This document shows, piece after piece, positions 49,646 through 60,970 of a stretch of 64,000 bases of DNA. Where the stretch lies: positions 28,977,253 through 29,041,252 of the forward strand of contig OY978525.1 of assembly GCA_963854835.1 (NCBI GenBank), in the 5' to 3' direction. The notes under the pieces are model-generated. The model saw only the letters and a list, made by a program, of their open reading frames with translations, ran no database searches and was not told where the DNA came from. This stretch comes from Megamerina dolium (taxonomy: Eukaryota > Arthropoda > Insecta > Diptera > Megamerinidae). The translations under genes were made by a program, and so were the position numbers. Numbering within the stretch: the first letter of the stretch is position 1; every line of letters begins with the position of its first letter.

Positions 49646-50251
49646 TTTCAGCAATTCAGTGTAATTTGTGTAATTAGTACTTGTAATACAAAAAAATTTC
49701 TAGTCAGCTGCTCAAATTATACCTAGTTACAAACAATACGTTATTAATACAAATTAAATAATTTTTATACGTTACCTACCTCAATATAAAATTCCTCGAA
49801 TATTTATTTTATTTCCAATTACACATTTGATTTCTTAGAATTGCATACTAAGTAATAACATTATGAAAACCATAAATGTTATAGAATTATATATTTCAAC
49901 TCCAGGGAACATAATTCAAATGGAAATAGAAATGTCGCAATGTGTTTACATTTTGCTTGACAATGTATATGTATATATTAGACTGCTGCACGAGGATGCC
50001 TTTTCATATATGCATGCTCCAATATTCATGCTCTCAAACACCGTATAGTAACAAGTACTGTCTTCTTATTGTTCACTATTATCGAATATAACTAAAACCA
50101 AACGGTGGTTATTTAGTACTTGTAAATTGATAAATCGCTTCTTATTTTACTTCGAATGCCAATACCAATGTAATATGCCACTATTGCAGTTACGAAACTA
50201 GCTATATCCGTGCAGCATTGTAATACCGTATAGTAACAAACAAATAAATAT
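49284..50251. other. AT-rich non-coding sequence with (AT)n
   Basis: Includes an (AT)n tract at 49572-49639. The sequence CACCGTATAGTAACAA or its near match occurs at about 50040 and 50226; its meaning is unclear. No gene. Confidence 0.5.
49572..49639. repeat. (AT)n microsatellite
   Basis: Nearly pure AT dinucleotide run broken once by CATTA. Confidence 0.95.
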
Positions 50252-50523
50252 GAGGCGCTTAAAGCCCCGAAGGGCTCATTGGCAGAGCTTCTCTTCCATT
50301 ACTGTTGTGCGCGTTAAATTTTGGACAGTATCAGAAGGGACCTATTTATTTAAGCCGGTTCCGAATGGCAGAACCCTTGTCACATCACTTTTTTGAGTTT
50401 TGTCACAGAGTTCTTTTAGAAGCTTCTTCATGGCAAGTTGTTACTTTCGGAAGAATTGCCAACTGCTTGCCGACAGGTGGGTATCGTTCGAAAGAAAAAT
50501 CTACTGAGCTACGGCACCCAATT
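50252..50523 (-). mobile_element. SINE copy with an internal deletion removing the B box
   Basis: On the minus strand the head reads GGGTGCCGTAGCTCAGTAGA and jumps straight to TTTTTCTTTCGAACG. About 85 bases containing the rest of the tRNA head, including the B box, are gone. Body and type A tail (GCTCTGCCAATGAGCCCTTC) are well preserved. No clear target-site duplication. Confidence 0.85.
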
Positions 50524-50538
50524 CATAGTACACCAAAA

Positions 50539-51107
50539 TATACCCTGCAAAAAAAGCGACTTGTCCGGGATCAGTCATAAAGGAATATGCGACTAATCAC
50601 ACCTTTGATCTCTTTATTTTTAATGAATTGTTCCATTTTGTTCGAGAATGTCCTATGAAGATACTAATTGTACCCTTTTATACCCTAACGGGTATGAATG
50701 TGGATTAGTCGCCTTCTATAAATAGATTACATTTATAGAAGGCGACATTTTCATTTCGATTATTTGACAATTTATCCATTCTTCACCGCTATTCGAATTC
50801 GTGATTCAATCTTGCGTACAGGGTAGTAAAAATTACATATTTACGTAAAATTTACGTATTTTCTGCTACTCTCCTCGGATTCGAACCTGGTTATGCCCAA
50901 CATCGTGTGTTTTGCTATCGTATATTCTATAACCTTCGCTCTTCCACCAACGCTAATCTGTAACATGTTATTACTGGCTTAAAAGCGAATCACTTGAAAG
51001 TCTATAAAATCTCTAAATATATTAATTAATTTAAAAATTGATCCTGAAAAGATTAATCACGGATTATTCTCTTTAGAGATTAGTCGCACAAATTTTTGCA
51101 GGGTATA
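50539..51107. mobile_element. 569-bp MITE with perfect 15-bp terminal inverted repeats
   Basis: TATACCCTGCAAAAA (50539-50553) is exactly inverted at 51093-51107. A subterminal TGCGACTAATC (50588-50598) is inverted at 51078-51088. The interior carries a perfect hairpin (50708-50746) and a short ATACCC-TAAC-GGGTAT palindrome just before it. There is no open frame of transposase type, so it is non-autonomous. The outer 11 bases equal those of the 1.6-kb element at 53.6 kb. Confidence 0.85.
50708..50746. other. Perfect 16-bp stem hairpin inside the MITE
   Basis: GTCGCCTTCTATAAAT (50708-50723) and its exact reverse complement (50731-50746) flank a 7-base loop, AGATTAC. The stem start repeats the GATTAGTCGC motif of the right subterminal region. 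Confidence 0.95.
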
Positions 51108-51262
51108 TTACTAACATATAATATCTATTAGTAGATTTCTAATCTAATAAATATGTATAGAATTATATTGCCCAGTGTTAAATGCAAATTGCCATTACGT
51201 AGACAGTATGTACTATACTTTTGAATGGATATGGAAAATTAAAAACAGCACTCGAATATATA
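51108..51262. other. Short AT-rich spacer
   Basis: Nothing recognised between the MITE and the next DNA transposon. Confidence 0.5.
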
Positions 51263-52078
51263 TACAGGGTGTTTCAACAAGAGGTGTCATTTGAAATTGC
51301 CCATTATTTTTTCAGGCGTCAATATACAACTGTTATTCATTGATATTTAACAACGCACAATGCGTTGAACGTTGAACGCGAACTTTACGATTCGTAAAGT
51401 TCGTACTGTTTTTGCCGATCATCAAGCGTCTTCTCGCATAGCTATTGTGAAATTAGTCGATAAATTCGAGCATCTCGGACAAATTAGTAATATTAGGACT
51501 CCAACTCGTGCTCCTCCGGCTAGGTCAACTGAAAATATCTCAGTTGTAGCTGAGAGTGTAGCTGGAAACTTTGTGATTTGTCCATTTCGACGCGATTACA
51601 GAAATTGGACCTATCCAAAGCCACTTTGCACCGTATCTTGGCCTACATTTTTATAAGGTGCAGAATTAGAAATTTTAGACCGCGGAAAACGCCGTACAAT
51701 CGCTGATTGGGTGCTGGACGACATTTATCCTCAACAGGAAGACGCCAGATGCCATACAACTGCTGAAATAATGGCTCTATTGCGTGTGATTTCTCGAAAT
51801 GGAGATTATGAGTGGTCGCCGAGGTTATGCGACATAACACCATTAGATTTTTTTTTATAGGGGCTACGCCAATGCTCCAACACATTTCAAAATAATATTA
51901 GACCTTATGAGTGAGATACTTCCGCAATTATACGAAAATGTGATGAAAATTTGCATTAAAAGAATTGACATATGCAAGAAGAATCGTGTATTCCATTACT
52001 AACCTCAGAGTTTGTACTTTGTAGTAAAATAATTTTTAATTTAAAATGACACCTCATGTTGAAAGATGCTGTATATGC
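51263..52078 (+). mobile_element. Internally deleted IS630/Tc1-mariner-type transposon
   Basis: The left end, ACAGGGTGTTTCAACAAGAG followed by GTGTCATTTGAAAT, is mirrored by the inverted right end, ACAGCATCTTTCAACATGAG followed by GTGTCATTTTAAAT. TATA lies outside both, consistent with TA target duplication. Inside is a plus-strand transposase remnant. IVKLVDKFEHLGQISNI and RTPTRAPPARSTENISVVAE (51372-51570) form the DNA-binding part with its basic linker. A deletion follows, removing the first catalytic Asp. Then come QQEDARCHTTAEIMALLRVI (about 51735-51795; relatives have QQDGATCHTA) and LCDITPLDFFLWGY (about 51825-51870) with the third Asp. The C-terminal CKKNRVFHY ends near 52000. The end structure is well preserved but the enzyme is defective. 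Confidence 0.8.
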
Positions 52079-53560
52079 CCGCACTGCTATTTATATAGGT
52101 CCATATAATAAGCCCGGGTACATATGAATTTTTTTTATTTATACTCACGCAGATTTATAATGTGGCAAATTTTGCAAACCAAAACACATACAATAAAATA
52201 ATTTGTATTACTATACTTCGATTTGGCATTAAAATCGTACACAACAATAATATAAATATAAATAAAATATCTAAATTAAAATCATATACTATATATATAT
52301 ATATATATATATATACAATAACATATATTGTAGTACAATACATGTTTTTGCACATCCGCCAATGGAATTAACTAATTGATAAATTAAATCATTTAATGTT
52401 CAATGATTTATTTTCTTGTTTACACATTTGATTTTGGTTTCTTTGTGATACATATTGAAACATTTATAATTAAGGAAATAAAAGATTTAAATCATTTTCG
52501 CTTTTATATAGTTTATAGTCATAGTAATTCATAGACTGTATACTGCTAAGAGCAATTGATTACAATTAAAGTTTTCGACAGTTTCTCGAAAGTTTCTCGA
52601 CACCTTGTCAGGAATTTCCAATTGTTACAATGTATGAACATCAATTAAAATCAATTCTTTTTATTAATTTGTAAATACTGCCATGAGTAGCTACACCTAC
52701 AATTTTTCATAGTCTCCTATAATTGTTATTTTGCAATGCTGCAATATGTGTATCGTTATCCATTAAAAGCTATTAAAAATGCATTTACAATGTATACGAT
52801 TTTCAAAATTGTCATGGTTTTATTAAAAAAAAAATTACATATTTCCTTGCTCTTAACAAAAAATGTCCAATCAACAATAAAATGAACAATTTAATTGCGG
52901 GATATGAATAATGGATACCAGATGACAACCCAATATATTATTTTGCTTATTAAAAATAGTTTTTTAAGCAAGTACATAAACTTGCATATATACATACAAA
53001 CTAATAATGAATACTGAATGATGAGAAAATTCTAAAATCAAATATATCTCTGATATATGCACAAAATATGTATTATAAAATGGCTTGTCGACATATCAAA
53101 TTTGAAAATTTACTCAATACAATTAAATACCACAGGGGCTTTCATTAAGAATGATACATTTCATCTTACATAAGAATACTTTATATCAGTTTTGAAGACT
53201 TAAAAGTTGGTTTAAACACCTGTGAATAGTCATATTATATATTTTCAGAACTCAATTTTCCAAATTGATCGTTTTAAGTATATAGTAAGGTAGGAAATTA
53301 AGGTAGAAAACATGGTAAGGGCACATGAAAAAAATTTGGTCTATTTTTAGAGACAGCGTATTGGAATTAGCTAATTTCATGACATTGCTGAAAAACAAAT
53401 GAAATAATGCCTTCTACTTAAAGATAATGTAGCCTTTATGTAATGGAAAAATCGATTTCGATTGAATGTCTGGCAATGATTTCAGATAGCAAAAAAAATG
53501 CGTTTTGTTTTTCTAGGAACTACATTTTTCAAGCTGTTTAAATATATGTATAAAAATCTC
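52079..53560. other. AT-rich non-coding sequence
   Basis: Includes an (AT)n tract at 52285-52316; nothing else recognised. Confidence 0.5.
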
Positions 53561-55205
53561 CTTACAGTCGGCTGGGGCCGACCAAATTATACCCTGCATA
53601 TGTAGAGGTATATATAAAAAGTTTGCTCGTATATCCATCCTTTTCTTCCACTACTTTGTATAGGACCTACATTAAGAAGCAGGCGTACCTCACCAATTAT
53701 GGAGGATCAATTTCTGTCTATAATACTAAACTACATAGGTTGCAATGGGTTGACCTAGGCGTATTAATTAGTAAGTTATGGGTGTTTTAATGTTTAAGAT
53801 AAATCCGAGACTTTGTACGGAAGCTATATAAAAAGTGGGCTTGACGTATCTCTTTCTGGTATATCTAATTAATTTTTCAATATCAATCCACACCTTAAAT
53901 TTGGTTGTCCTACGCTAAATGGTTTGTAAGTTATGGAGCTTAAAAGTTGTAGTTTAATTCCCTCGACTTTGTATGGGAGACCTTTGAAGGAGTGGGCGTG
54001 GCACACTGATTTTTTGCCAGATTATTTCCGACTACGATATTAATCTAAGTGTCAATTATGGTTATTTTAGGCAGGAGATTGCCGAAGTTACAGCTGTTTA
54101 AATTTAAAAGAATTTCAGTCATTTTGCATGGGGGCTGCAATGAACAGTGAGCATGGCGCGCCCATTTCCTATGAGCCTAGTTCCTCGTACAATGCTTATC
54201 CATACCTTAAATCTCGTTGTCCTACGCTAAATGGTTTGTAAGTTATGGAGCTTAAAAATTTTAGTTTAATTCCCTTGACTTTGTATGGGAGACTCATGAA
54301 GGAGTAGGCGTGGCACACTGATTTTCTGCCAGATTTTTGCCGCCTACGATATTAATCTAAGTGTCAATTATGATTATTTTAGGCAGAAGATTGCCGAAGT
54401 TACAGCTGTTTCAATTTAAAATTTGTATGGGGGCTACGATAAACAATGGGCGTGATGCGCCCATTTTCTGTGAGCCTAGTTGCTCGTACAATACTAATCC
54501 ATACCTTAAATCTCGTTATTCTACGCTGAATAGTTTGCAAGTTATAATCGGTAACATTTTTTTAATTTCCGCAACTTTGTATGGGAGACCCAAAAAAGAG
54601 TGGGCGTGGCACACTGATTTTCTGCCATATTATTTCCGACTACCATGTTAATCTAAGTGTCAATTATGGTTATTCTGGACAGAAGATTGTAGAAGTTACA
54701 GCTGTTTCAATTTAAAAGAAGTACAGACACTTTGTATGAGAGCTACGCTAAAAAGTAGGCGTGGCTCAACCACTTTTGGCGAGGTTATATAGTAGTATAA
54801 TATAAGTCTATGTGCCAAATATTGTTGTCCCAAGTGGTATATTATGTGAGTTATAGCAAGTTAAAGATTTTGAAAATTTCGAGGTTAGTCGCTTTGAATG
54901 CTTGGTGTGGGCGTGGTTATTGACCGATCATGCCCAATATCAATCCCCTCCGTACTCTTGGATCATAGATTACTTATGCCAAATTTCATCGAAATAGCTC
55001 AATATTTACTCAAGTTATCGTGCGAACCAGCCAGGTGACAGACAGACGGACGGACGGACGGACATCGTTAAATCGAAAATTTAATCGACGCTGATCACGA
55101 ATATATATCCATGTCTATATCTCCGGAGATTCCTTCAAGTGGACACAAACATCTGACCGAAATGAATATACCATGCATATTGCATTATGCAGGGTATAAA
55201 AATTA
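53561..55205 (+). mobile_element. 1.6-kb TIR element carrying a 155-bp tandem array (family E)
   Basis: The 14-bp TTATACCCTGCATA (53587-53600) is exactly inverted at 55186-55199. Just outside the left repeat lies a perfect hairpin GTCGGC-TGGG-GCCGAC (53567-53582). Inside, TTTGTATGGGAG-type anchors occur at 53655, 53812, 53968, 54123, 54280, 54422, 54576 and 54731, with spacings 157, 156, 155, 157, 142, 154 and 155. Alternate units share long near-identical segments (GTGGGCGTGGCACACTGATT at 53992, 54304 and 54600), so the higher-order period is about 300-312 bp. A unique distal part (about 54850-55199) includes a (GGAC)n run at 55043-55062 and TATCTCCGGAGAT. No transposase is encoded. It could be a non-autonomous DNA transposon or a TE-borne satellite. 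Confidence 0.8.
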
Positions 55206-55260
55206 TACACCCGATTTATCGTTTACCTTTTTATTTATTAAACGGATTTCCAATTTGTAG

Positions 55261-55479
55261 ATGTCTTTCTGCAATGCTATTCTTTATAATAAAAATCTTT
55301 TTTCGATAGAAAAATATGATGGACTATATGAAAAACCGGGCGGTCTCTCTTCTCAATCTTTCAATAATATAGAAGATAATTACTTACTCAATAAGGAATT
55401 CTTCAAAAAATATTCACTTTCTTTTATTCCACCAAAACGAGAGTTAGTGCTGGAGCTGTTATTGAAAACCCCTGTATAA
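55261..55479 (+). other. Coding-like open frame after a splice-acceptor-like site
   Basis: A 72-codon frame starts at ATG directly after a polypyrimidine stretch ending TTTCCAATTTGTAG. The product is hydrophilic with a plausible mix of residues (LYEKPGGLSSQSF, FFKKYSLSFIPPKRELVLEL). It ends at TAA. No family is recognised and no downstream donor is needed. It may be a chance frame. Confidence 0.25.
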
Positions 55480-56193
55480 CTCAGAATAGCAAATTGCTCA
55501 GATTATTATACTTTTCTATTTCAATAATACGCATGAGTATTCTCAATAGTGTACGAATACATATGTACATACATTTATGTTCATTTGGTGACAAGTTCTC
55601 ATAATATTATGAAATGCTAAATTTTCATTTTCTATTTTCAATTTCATCGTTTTAAATTTAGTGAAAAATGCTTGAAAAGCGAAATAAGTGCAAAAAAATA
55701 TATAGAACAATAAAAAACAATATTTCAAAATATTTGGAATAATTTCAAGTTCTTAAAAAAGATTTATATGAAAAATGATCATCAAAAATCGAAAGCGAAC
55801 AATTTTTTAAAAGCGGTTGGTGAATTGAATTCAGTACGATTAATACTTGCATGAAATTGCTACAAATGAACCGTGGTTAAAATTAAATTTATTATGGTTA
55901 CTACTTGAATAAAAATATTTAATTATACACATGAAAATATTTAAGTTTTTCAATTGCAATCCAAGAACCAAGCAATATCCAAAGATATTCCTAGATAATC
56001 TTAGAATAGTAGGTTCTACTTTTTTTTCTATTTTCCCTCAAGCAGGAAAGCAGTCGAGGTGAATCTTTGTTCTGCTCAGATTAAAATATTGAAAAGCTAG
56101 GTTTGAACTAAACCATTTGTAAAGCATACTATCCTCAATTTTGATCATCCGTACTAAAAACGTATTTATAACTAATTTATTTTTATGTTGTAG

Positions 56194-56452
56194 GCGACCT
56201 GTGTTTACTGCCGGCATTGCCAGATCCAACTTCAACATGTCATTCAACTGTATTGATGGTAACGTCATATGTTACTGTTGTAAGTACACCACTTCGAGTC
56301 TACTGACGAGATCCAAAATTAACTGCCAAGGAACTTGAAAATCATCCCGGATTATTACTCGCAATGCCGCAGTATTTATGCGACGAGTATTGGAAAACAT
56401 TCGTACATAAGCGTATTACACTCGGCGGAGATTATTATGAAGACGTCTAAAT
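56194..56452 (+). other. Coding-like segment, possible exon or processed gene fragment
   Basis: GC-richer than its surroundings and bounded by splice-like sites: TTTTTATGTTGTAG before 56194 and GTAAGT at 56280. Between them one frame reads RPVFTAGIARSNFNMSFNC and NVICYCC. This faintly recalls the LPxPDFxMPYNVIC stretch near the end of PIG-T (GPI transamidase subunit), but an extra 15 bases separate the halves. A neighbouring frame runs from 56195 to 56449 with a single TGA. It ends AKELENHPGLLLAMPQYL and CDEYWKTFVHKRITLGGDYY then EDV before TAA. The function is unknown to me. Confidence 0.3.
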
Positions 56453-57155
56453 CTATAGTTCATGTTTTATTTTAATTTTGTGGAATTTGATTTCATTCAA
56501 AGAACTGTCTGCAATTAGTTTCAGACTAAAAGCTTTGTGCTTTCGTGCTAAATTACGAAAATGTTCACAGGGGAGTATACTTTTGTTTAATGAGGTAGGC
56601 TTAAATTTCACCCAATCATTCAATTAAGCTAAGAATTTGTATTGTAAGAACCTTTCAGAACATACTTTCAGGTATGTTTTAAAAGGTCAATATAATACTT
56701 GAATTAGAAGTAATATTTGGCTATGTTAAAGTACATTTTAGAAAAGAAAAAGGCCTACACAAAATAGAAAAAGGCCGTACAACTGGAAATCCTAAATTTT
56801 TTAAATAAAAATTAATTTATTGTAACAAGAATTTCATGAAAATATCAACAAGTAGAAATATAAACAAAGTAAAGAAATGAGTTGGCGATTCATATAAGAA
56901 ACAATAAAAAAAATTTTTTTTCTCTAACATCAAAGACTTTTTACGACCGTTGTGGAATTTAAATGTGAATTAAAAATACGACTATTGGAATATGACATAT
57001 GGTTTAAAAAAGGTCATTAAATAAGTAGTAGGTAAATATAACACCCCTTTAGATTTTTACTATGTTTATTGTGTTGCAAAAAACATTGTTGGATTACATG
57101 TGTATAAGTTTAAAACAATTCCGGCCATAAGAATACTAAAATATTTGCGTAAGTG
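56453..57155. other. AT-rich non-coding sequence
   Basis: Nothing recognised. Confidence 0.5.
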
Positions 57156-58065
57156 TAATGCCAAATACAGTACCCCGGCAGTGGGAGTAGCTAGCGACGA
57201 ACTATCGAATTCGCTAGCTCTTGGTGAGCTTCATTAGTCTCTCTTCAATTATCTCCCTTCGGGAAAACGTTCGCTAGCTTTCGATGTCGATAAGACACCA
57301 ACAAGATGCTTCTACAAAATATCTATTCACGATAAAGTGAGAAAAAGAAAATGAAAATTGTAGTCGTCTTTTTCCAACGATGAAAAACGTATTCAAACAT
57401 TATGCGTTATTCGGCATTCGGCAGTATAGAAATGATTCAATTTGTGCAAGTTTTAAAAATTCACGTCGCGGACTAAAATTTTTATCTACACCTTGTAAAA
57501 TTCACGCCCCTTAAAAATTCTAAAAATTAATGAAAATGAATTATGAGATTTTTATTCGAAGGGGAGGACAGCAATACAATGATGCAACGAATGGAGGATT
57601 TTTCAACCACTGTTGTTCACGATGAGCACTTTTATCATTGAATTGGCGCATTTGGGCATTACTAGGGGACAATAAAATAGATAATGCACTAAGTTCATTC
57701 TTCGCGCTCGCGTTCTTACTTCATATTTTAAGCTTTTACAGCAGCCGTTATGAACGACGTGACATGTTCGTCATTGAATTGGCACGGTTCTGCATTACTA
57801 GGAGACGGTATACAGATTGGTATGGCGAAAAGGATGCCTATTAGCGGGATTTAACTACCGACCAGACAGCCAGACGTACTTGCGCAGTAATTATATGGAA
57901 ACTATGAACCGTTGAGCAAGCATTACAGCATATTGTGGTTTATTTTTGTGTTCGCTGTTTTTTTTTTAAACATGAGCGACATTCTTGCTTCTTAAAGAGC
58001 GACTGAGAAGCGAAAGCATAACATCGTGCTTACACATCGTTAGCGTTGCTGTGAAAACACCAAGA
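57156..58065. other. GC-richer unassigned island with a local duplication
   Basis: Noticeably less AT-rich than its neighbours, with repeated GCTAGC motifs (57192, 57213, 57270). Two related copies spaced about 137 bp begin ATTGAATTGGCGCATTTGGG (57637) and ATTGAATTGGCACGGTTCTG (57774), both followed by CATTACTAGG. It could be an unrecognised mobile element or a regulatory region; no protein family could be read. Confidence 0.35.
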
Positions 58066-59245
58066 CAAACTACACAATGTGCAACGTGGTGGCCGGCGCT
58101 GGTTTAACACAATAAAAGATATAGGAACGAATAAAAATTAAACTATTATAGATATTTTTCAAATTAATTGAATTGTAATTGCTGACGCACACAACTCATC
58201 TACCTTACAATTGCCTCACATTGATTATTTAATAATGCCCATTCTATTAAAAATGAAGAAAGCGATTTAAATCCAAATTTAAATAATTTTACATAAATTA
58301 TTTTATCAATCGCATTGTGCGCACATTTTCGTATACTACATGCATGAGTATGCATGCACATTTTACAGAATATCATGCATGTGATTGTTAGAAAATTAGG
58401 GGGGGGGGGGGGGGGAAATAAAATCAAAAATAGAAGAAAAAATGGAAAATAAAAAATAAAATAAATATATCAGCTAAAAATAACAACTACACACGGTTCG
58501 ATGGTTGTAAGTAAAGTATGACAAGGTCGTTTCGTTGGTTTGGCCTGCATGCATCATCTAATAGATGTATTCAATTCGATTTTCACTTGTGAGAATTTAA
58601 TTGAACAAATGAAGAGTGTGAGTAAGTGGTTCGTCGTTTTTCTTTTGCTCCTTTTCTATTTGATTAAATTACAATTACACATATGTACTCGTATATGTGA
58701 GTGTGTATGTGCATGTAAATAATTTGTGTGACGTTTACATTGATTTTCTTTTAATAATTGTAATTCTCTTTTTTACTTTCGCTATTTTTAAATAAGAAAA
58801 ATATACAGAATTTATTTTTGAACCCTGAAAATAAATATAATACTACCATACTCATAAATACGATAATAATAATTCAAACAGATATTGATATTGATGTCAT
58901 ACTCTGATAATTTTATTTGTACGTTTTATCTATATACATTTATACATACGTGTAGTAAAAGTACATATCCATCTGTGTACAATTTATTATAAAAAATCAT
59001 CAATATGTAAATCAGTATATACGATAAATATTACGTAAATATTATTGTGTATAGGGCTATTATTTATTTATAATGTACTACTACTACACAACATGTATGT
59101 AGGTAATAATTTATTCAAAATATTCCTTTAATTTGAAATGGAATTTATTTTTAAACAAAGTTGTATTAACGAAAATATATTCTTGTATTAAAAATCCATA
59201 AATATTATTTACATATAAATTTTTTATTTCTATGTGCATATATAG
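58066..59245. other. AT-rich non-coding sequence with a poly-G run
   Basis: A 17-base run of G lies at 58400-58416, striking in such AT-rich DNA. Otherwise nothing recognised. Confidence 0.5.
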
Positions 59246-60970
59246 TCAGATTTACTCCAGAGAGCTTTAACCTTGGTATCGAACTGGTGCAGGAAGGTAA
59301 AACTAAAATTCAACCCAAAGAAAACCTACCATTTTTGGTGTGACGATACCTTTCTCTAGTGAAGTGAAATACCTAGGTATAACACTCGACGAGAAATTGC
59401 TGTGGAATAGTAACATAACAAACACCACACACACAGCAAGGGCCGCAATTTGGACCAGCAAAAACTTTGTGGGAAAAATTGGGGACTAAATCCTACAATG
59501 TCACTATGGCTATACACAGCAATTACAAGACCCATAATTGCCTATGCAACACCGATTTGGTGCAAAAAGCTGGACAAGGTTACAGTACAGGCCAAGATCA
59601 ATAAAGTTCAAAGACTAGCCTGCATCTATGTAACAGAAGCAATGAAGTCAACCCCGACTGCTGCTCTTAAGGTCGTGTTTAATTAACCTCCCCTTCATCT
59701 TTTCATTAAGAAAAATGCTTTGCAATTTGCACTAAAGCTGATTATTGGAAATGAGGAAGGTTCCACTCGGCTATTGGAATCTCTTTCGAGAGAAGAAATA
59801 GTGACGAGTAGTTTTAATTATACCCTTAGCGACTTCTGTAAAGCTCAGTATAACTTCCAACGTAACTTTAAGGTCACACTCCCTCATAGAGTTAATTGGG
59901 AACAGAATAGACCTCGACCGGCAACTGAAGATGTTGGTGCAGGTGTATTTGGAGAAAAACCCAGAAGTAGTATTTTTGCTAGCAGGGGTCATGATAATAC
60001 AGTTTTTCAGGCCGAAATATATGTAATAGAACTGTGCTTAGGAGAGGAATTAAAAAGAGGAACATTAAATTGTTACATCTATATTCACTCTGATAGTAAA
60101 GCTGCATTGCTAGCGCTTAGTGCTTTCGAAATTAAATCGAATTTAGTTTGGGATAGTTTAATATTTCTGAAAAGACTAGCATCTAATAACAGAGTTCATC
60201 TGACATAGGTGCCAGGTCATAGTGGACATTTAGAAAACCAAAAGGCAGGGGGCAGCCAGTAAATTTATTGGACCAGAACCATTCTGGGGGCTGCCTTGGA
60301 GCTCCACAAAATATAAAATTAATATATGGCTAAAAAGAAAATAGTACCAATATTGGATGGAAACAAAAGATATTAGAGTTGCAAAAACCTTTATGCGACT
60401 CCGTTCTCACAAGAGAACGGATGAAGTACTGAGCTTGATTCCGACTAGTATTCGCATTGTTACGGGATTTTTGACCGGACATTGCAGAGTTATGAAACAC
60501 CTACACAATATGAGGATAAGTCAGAACTACCTCTGCAGCTTATGTAACGAAGACGAAGAGACAGCTGAACCTCTACTTTGTCACTGTAATGCTCTGATAT
60601 GGACCAGGCTTCGTTACTTAGCTAGTTATTACCTAGAACCGTCAGACATAATAGACAAATCTCCCAAAGATGTCTTTGAATTCCTAGTGAATGCTTAAGG
60701 AGTGTAGTGTAGGTTATGTAACAAAGACGAAGAAACAACTGAACATCTACTTTATCACTCTAATGGTCTGATATGGACCAGGCTTCGTTACTTAGCTAGT
60801 TATGACCTAGAACCGTCAGACATAACAGACAAGTCTTCCGAAGATGTTTTTGAATTCCTAGTGAATGCTTAAGGAGTACTTGTACATTTTCAGAGTGTGT
60901 CACAATAGGTCTATCTTGGCCGCAGTCACAAGGTGACTGGTTCCCGCTCAACAATCAATCTATCTATGTA
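59246..60970 (+). pseudogene. LOA/I-type LINE relic 4 with duplicated 3' coding end
   Basis: Plus-strand blocks in order: SNWCRKVKLKFNPKKT (about 59277-59325), YLGITLDEKLLWNSN (about 59370-59415) and LYTAITRPIIAYATPIWCKK (59513-59572) from the reverse-transcriptase end. RNase H follows: VFQAEIYVIELCLGEEL (about 60001-60052), HSDSKAALLAL (about 60087-60119), then VPGHSGHLENQKA (about 60210-60250). Next comes the C-terminal domain TGFLTGHCRVMKHLHNM and CSLCNEDEETAEPLLCHCNA (60460-60595), stopping at 60696. The last 160 bases are repeated (60706-60870). The 3' end has TCACAATAGGTCTATCTTGG, the hairpin CAGTCAC-AAG-GTGACTG (60923-60939) and (AATCTATC) repeats. Several frameshifts and stops; the first RNase H block is altered. 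Confidence 0.8.
60531..60874 (+). repeat. Direct tandem duplication of the LINE C-terminal segment
   Basis: 60539-60705 and 60710-60875 are about 90 percent identical by eye. Both contain GTTACTTAGCTAGTTAT, ACCTAGAACCGTCAGACATA and GAATTCCTAGTGAATGCTTA followed by AGGAGT. The second copy is not needed for the reading frame, which ends inside the first. Confidence 0.9.
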
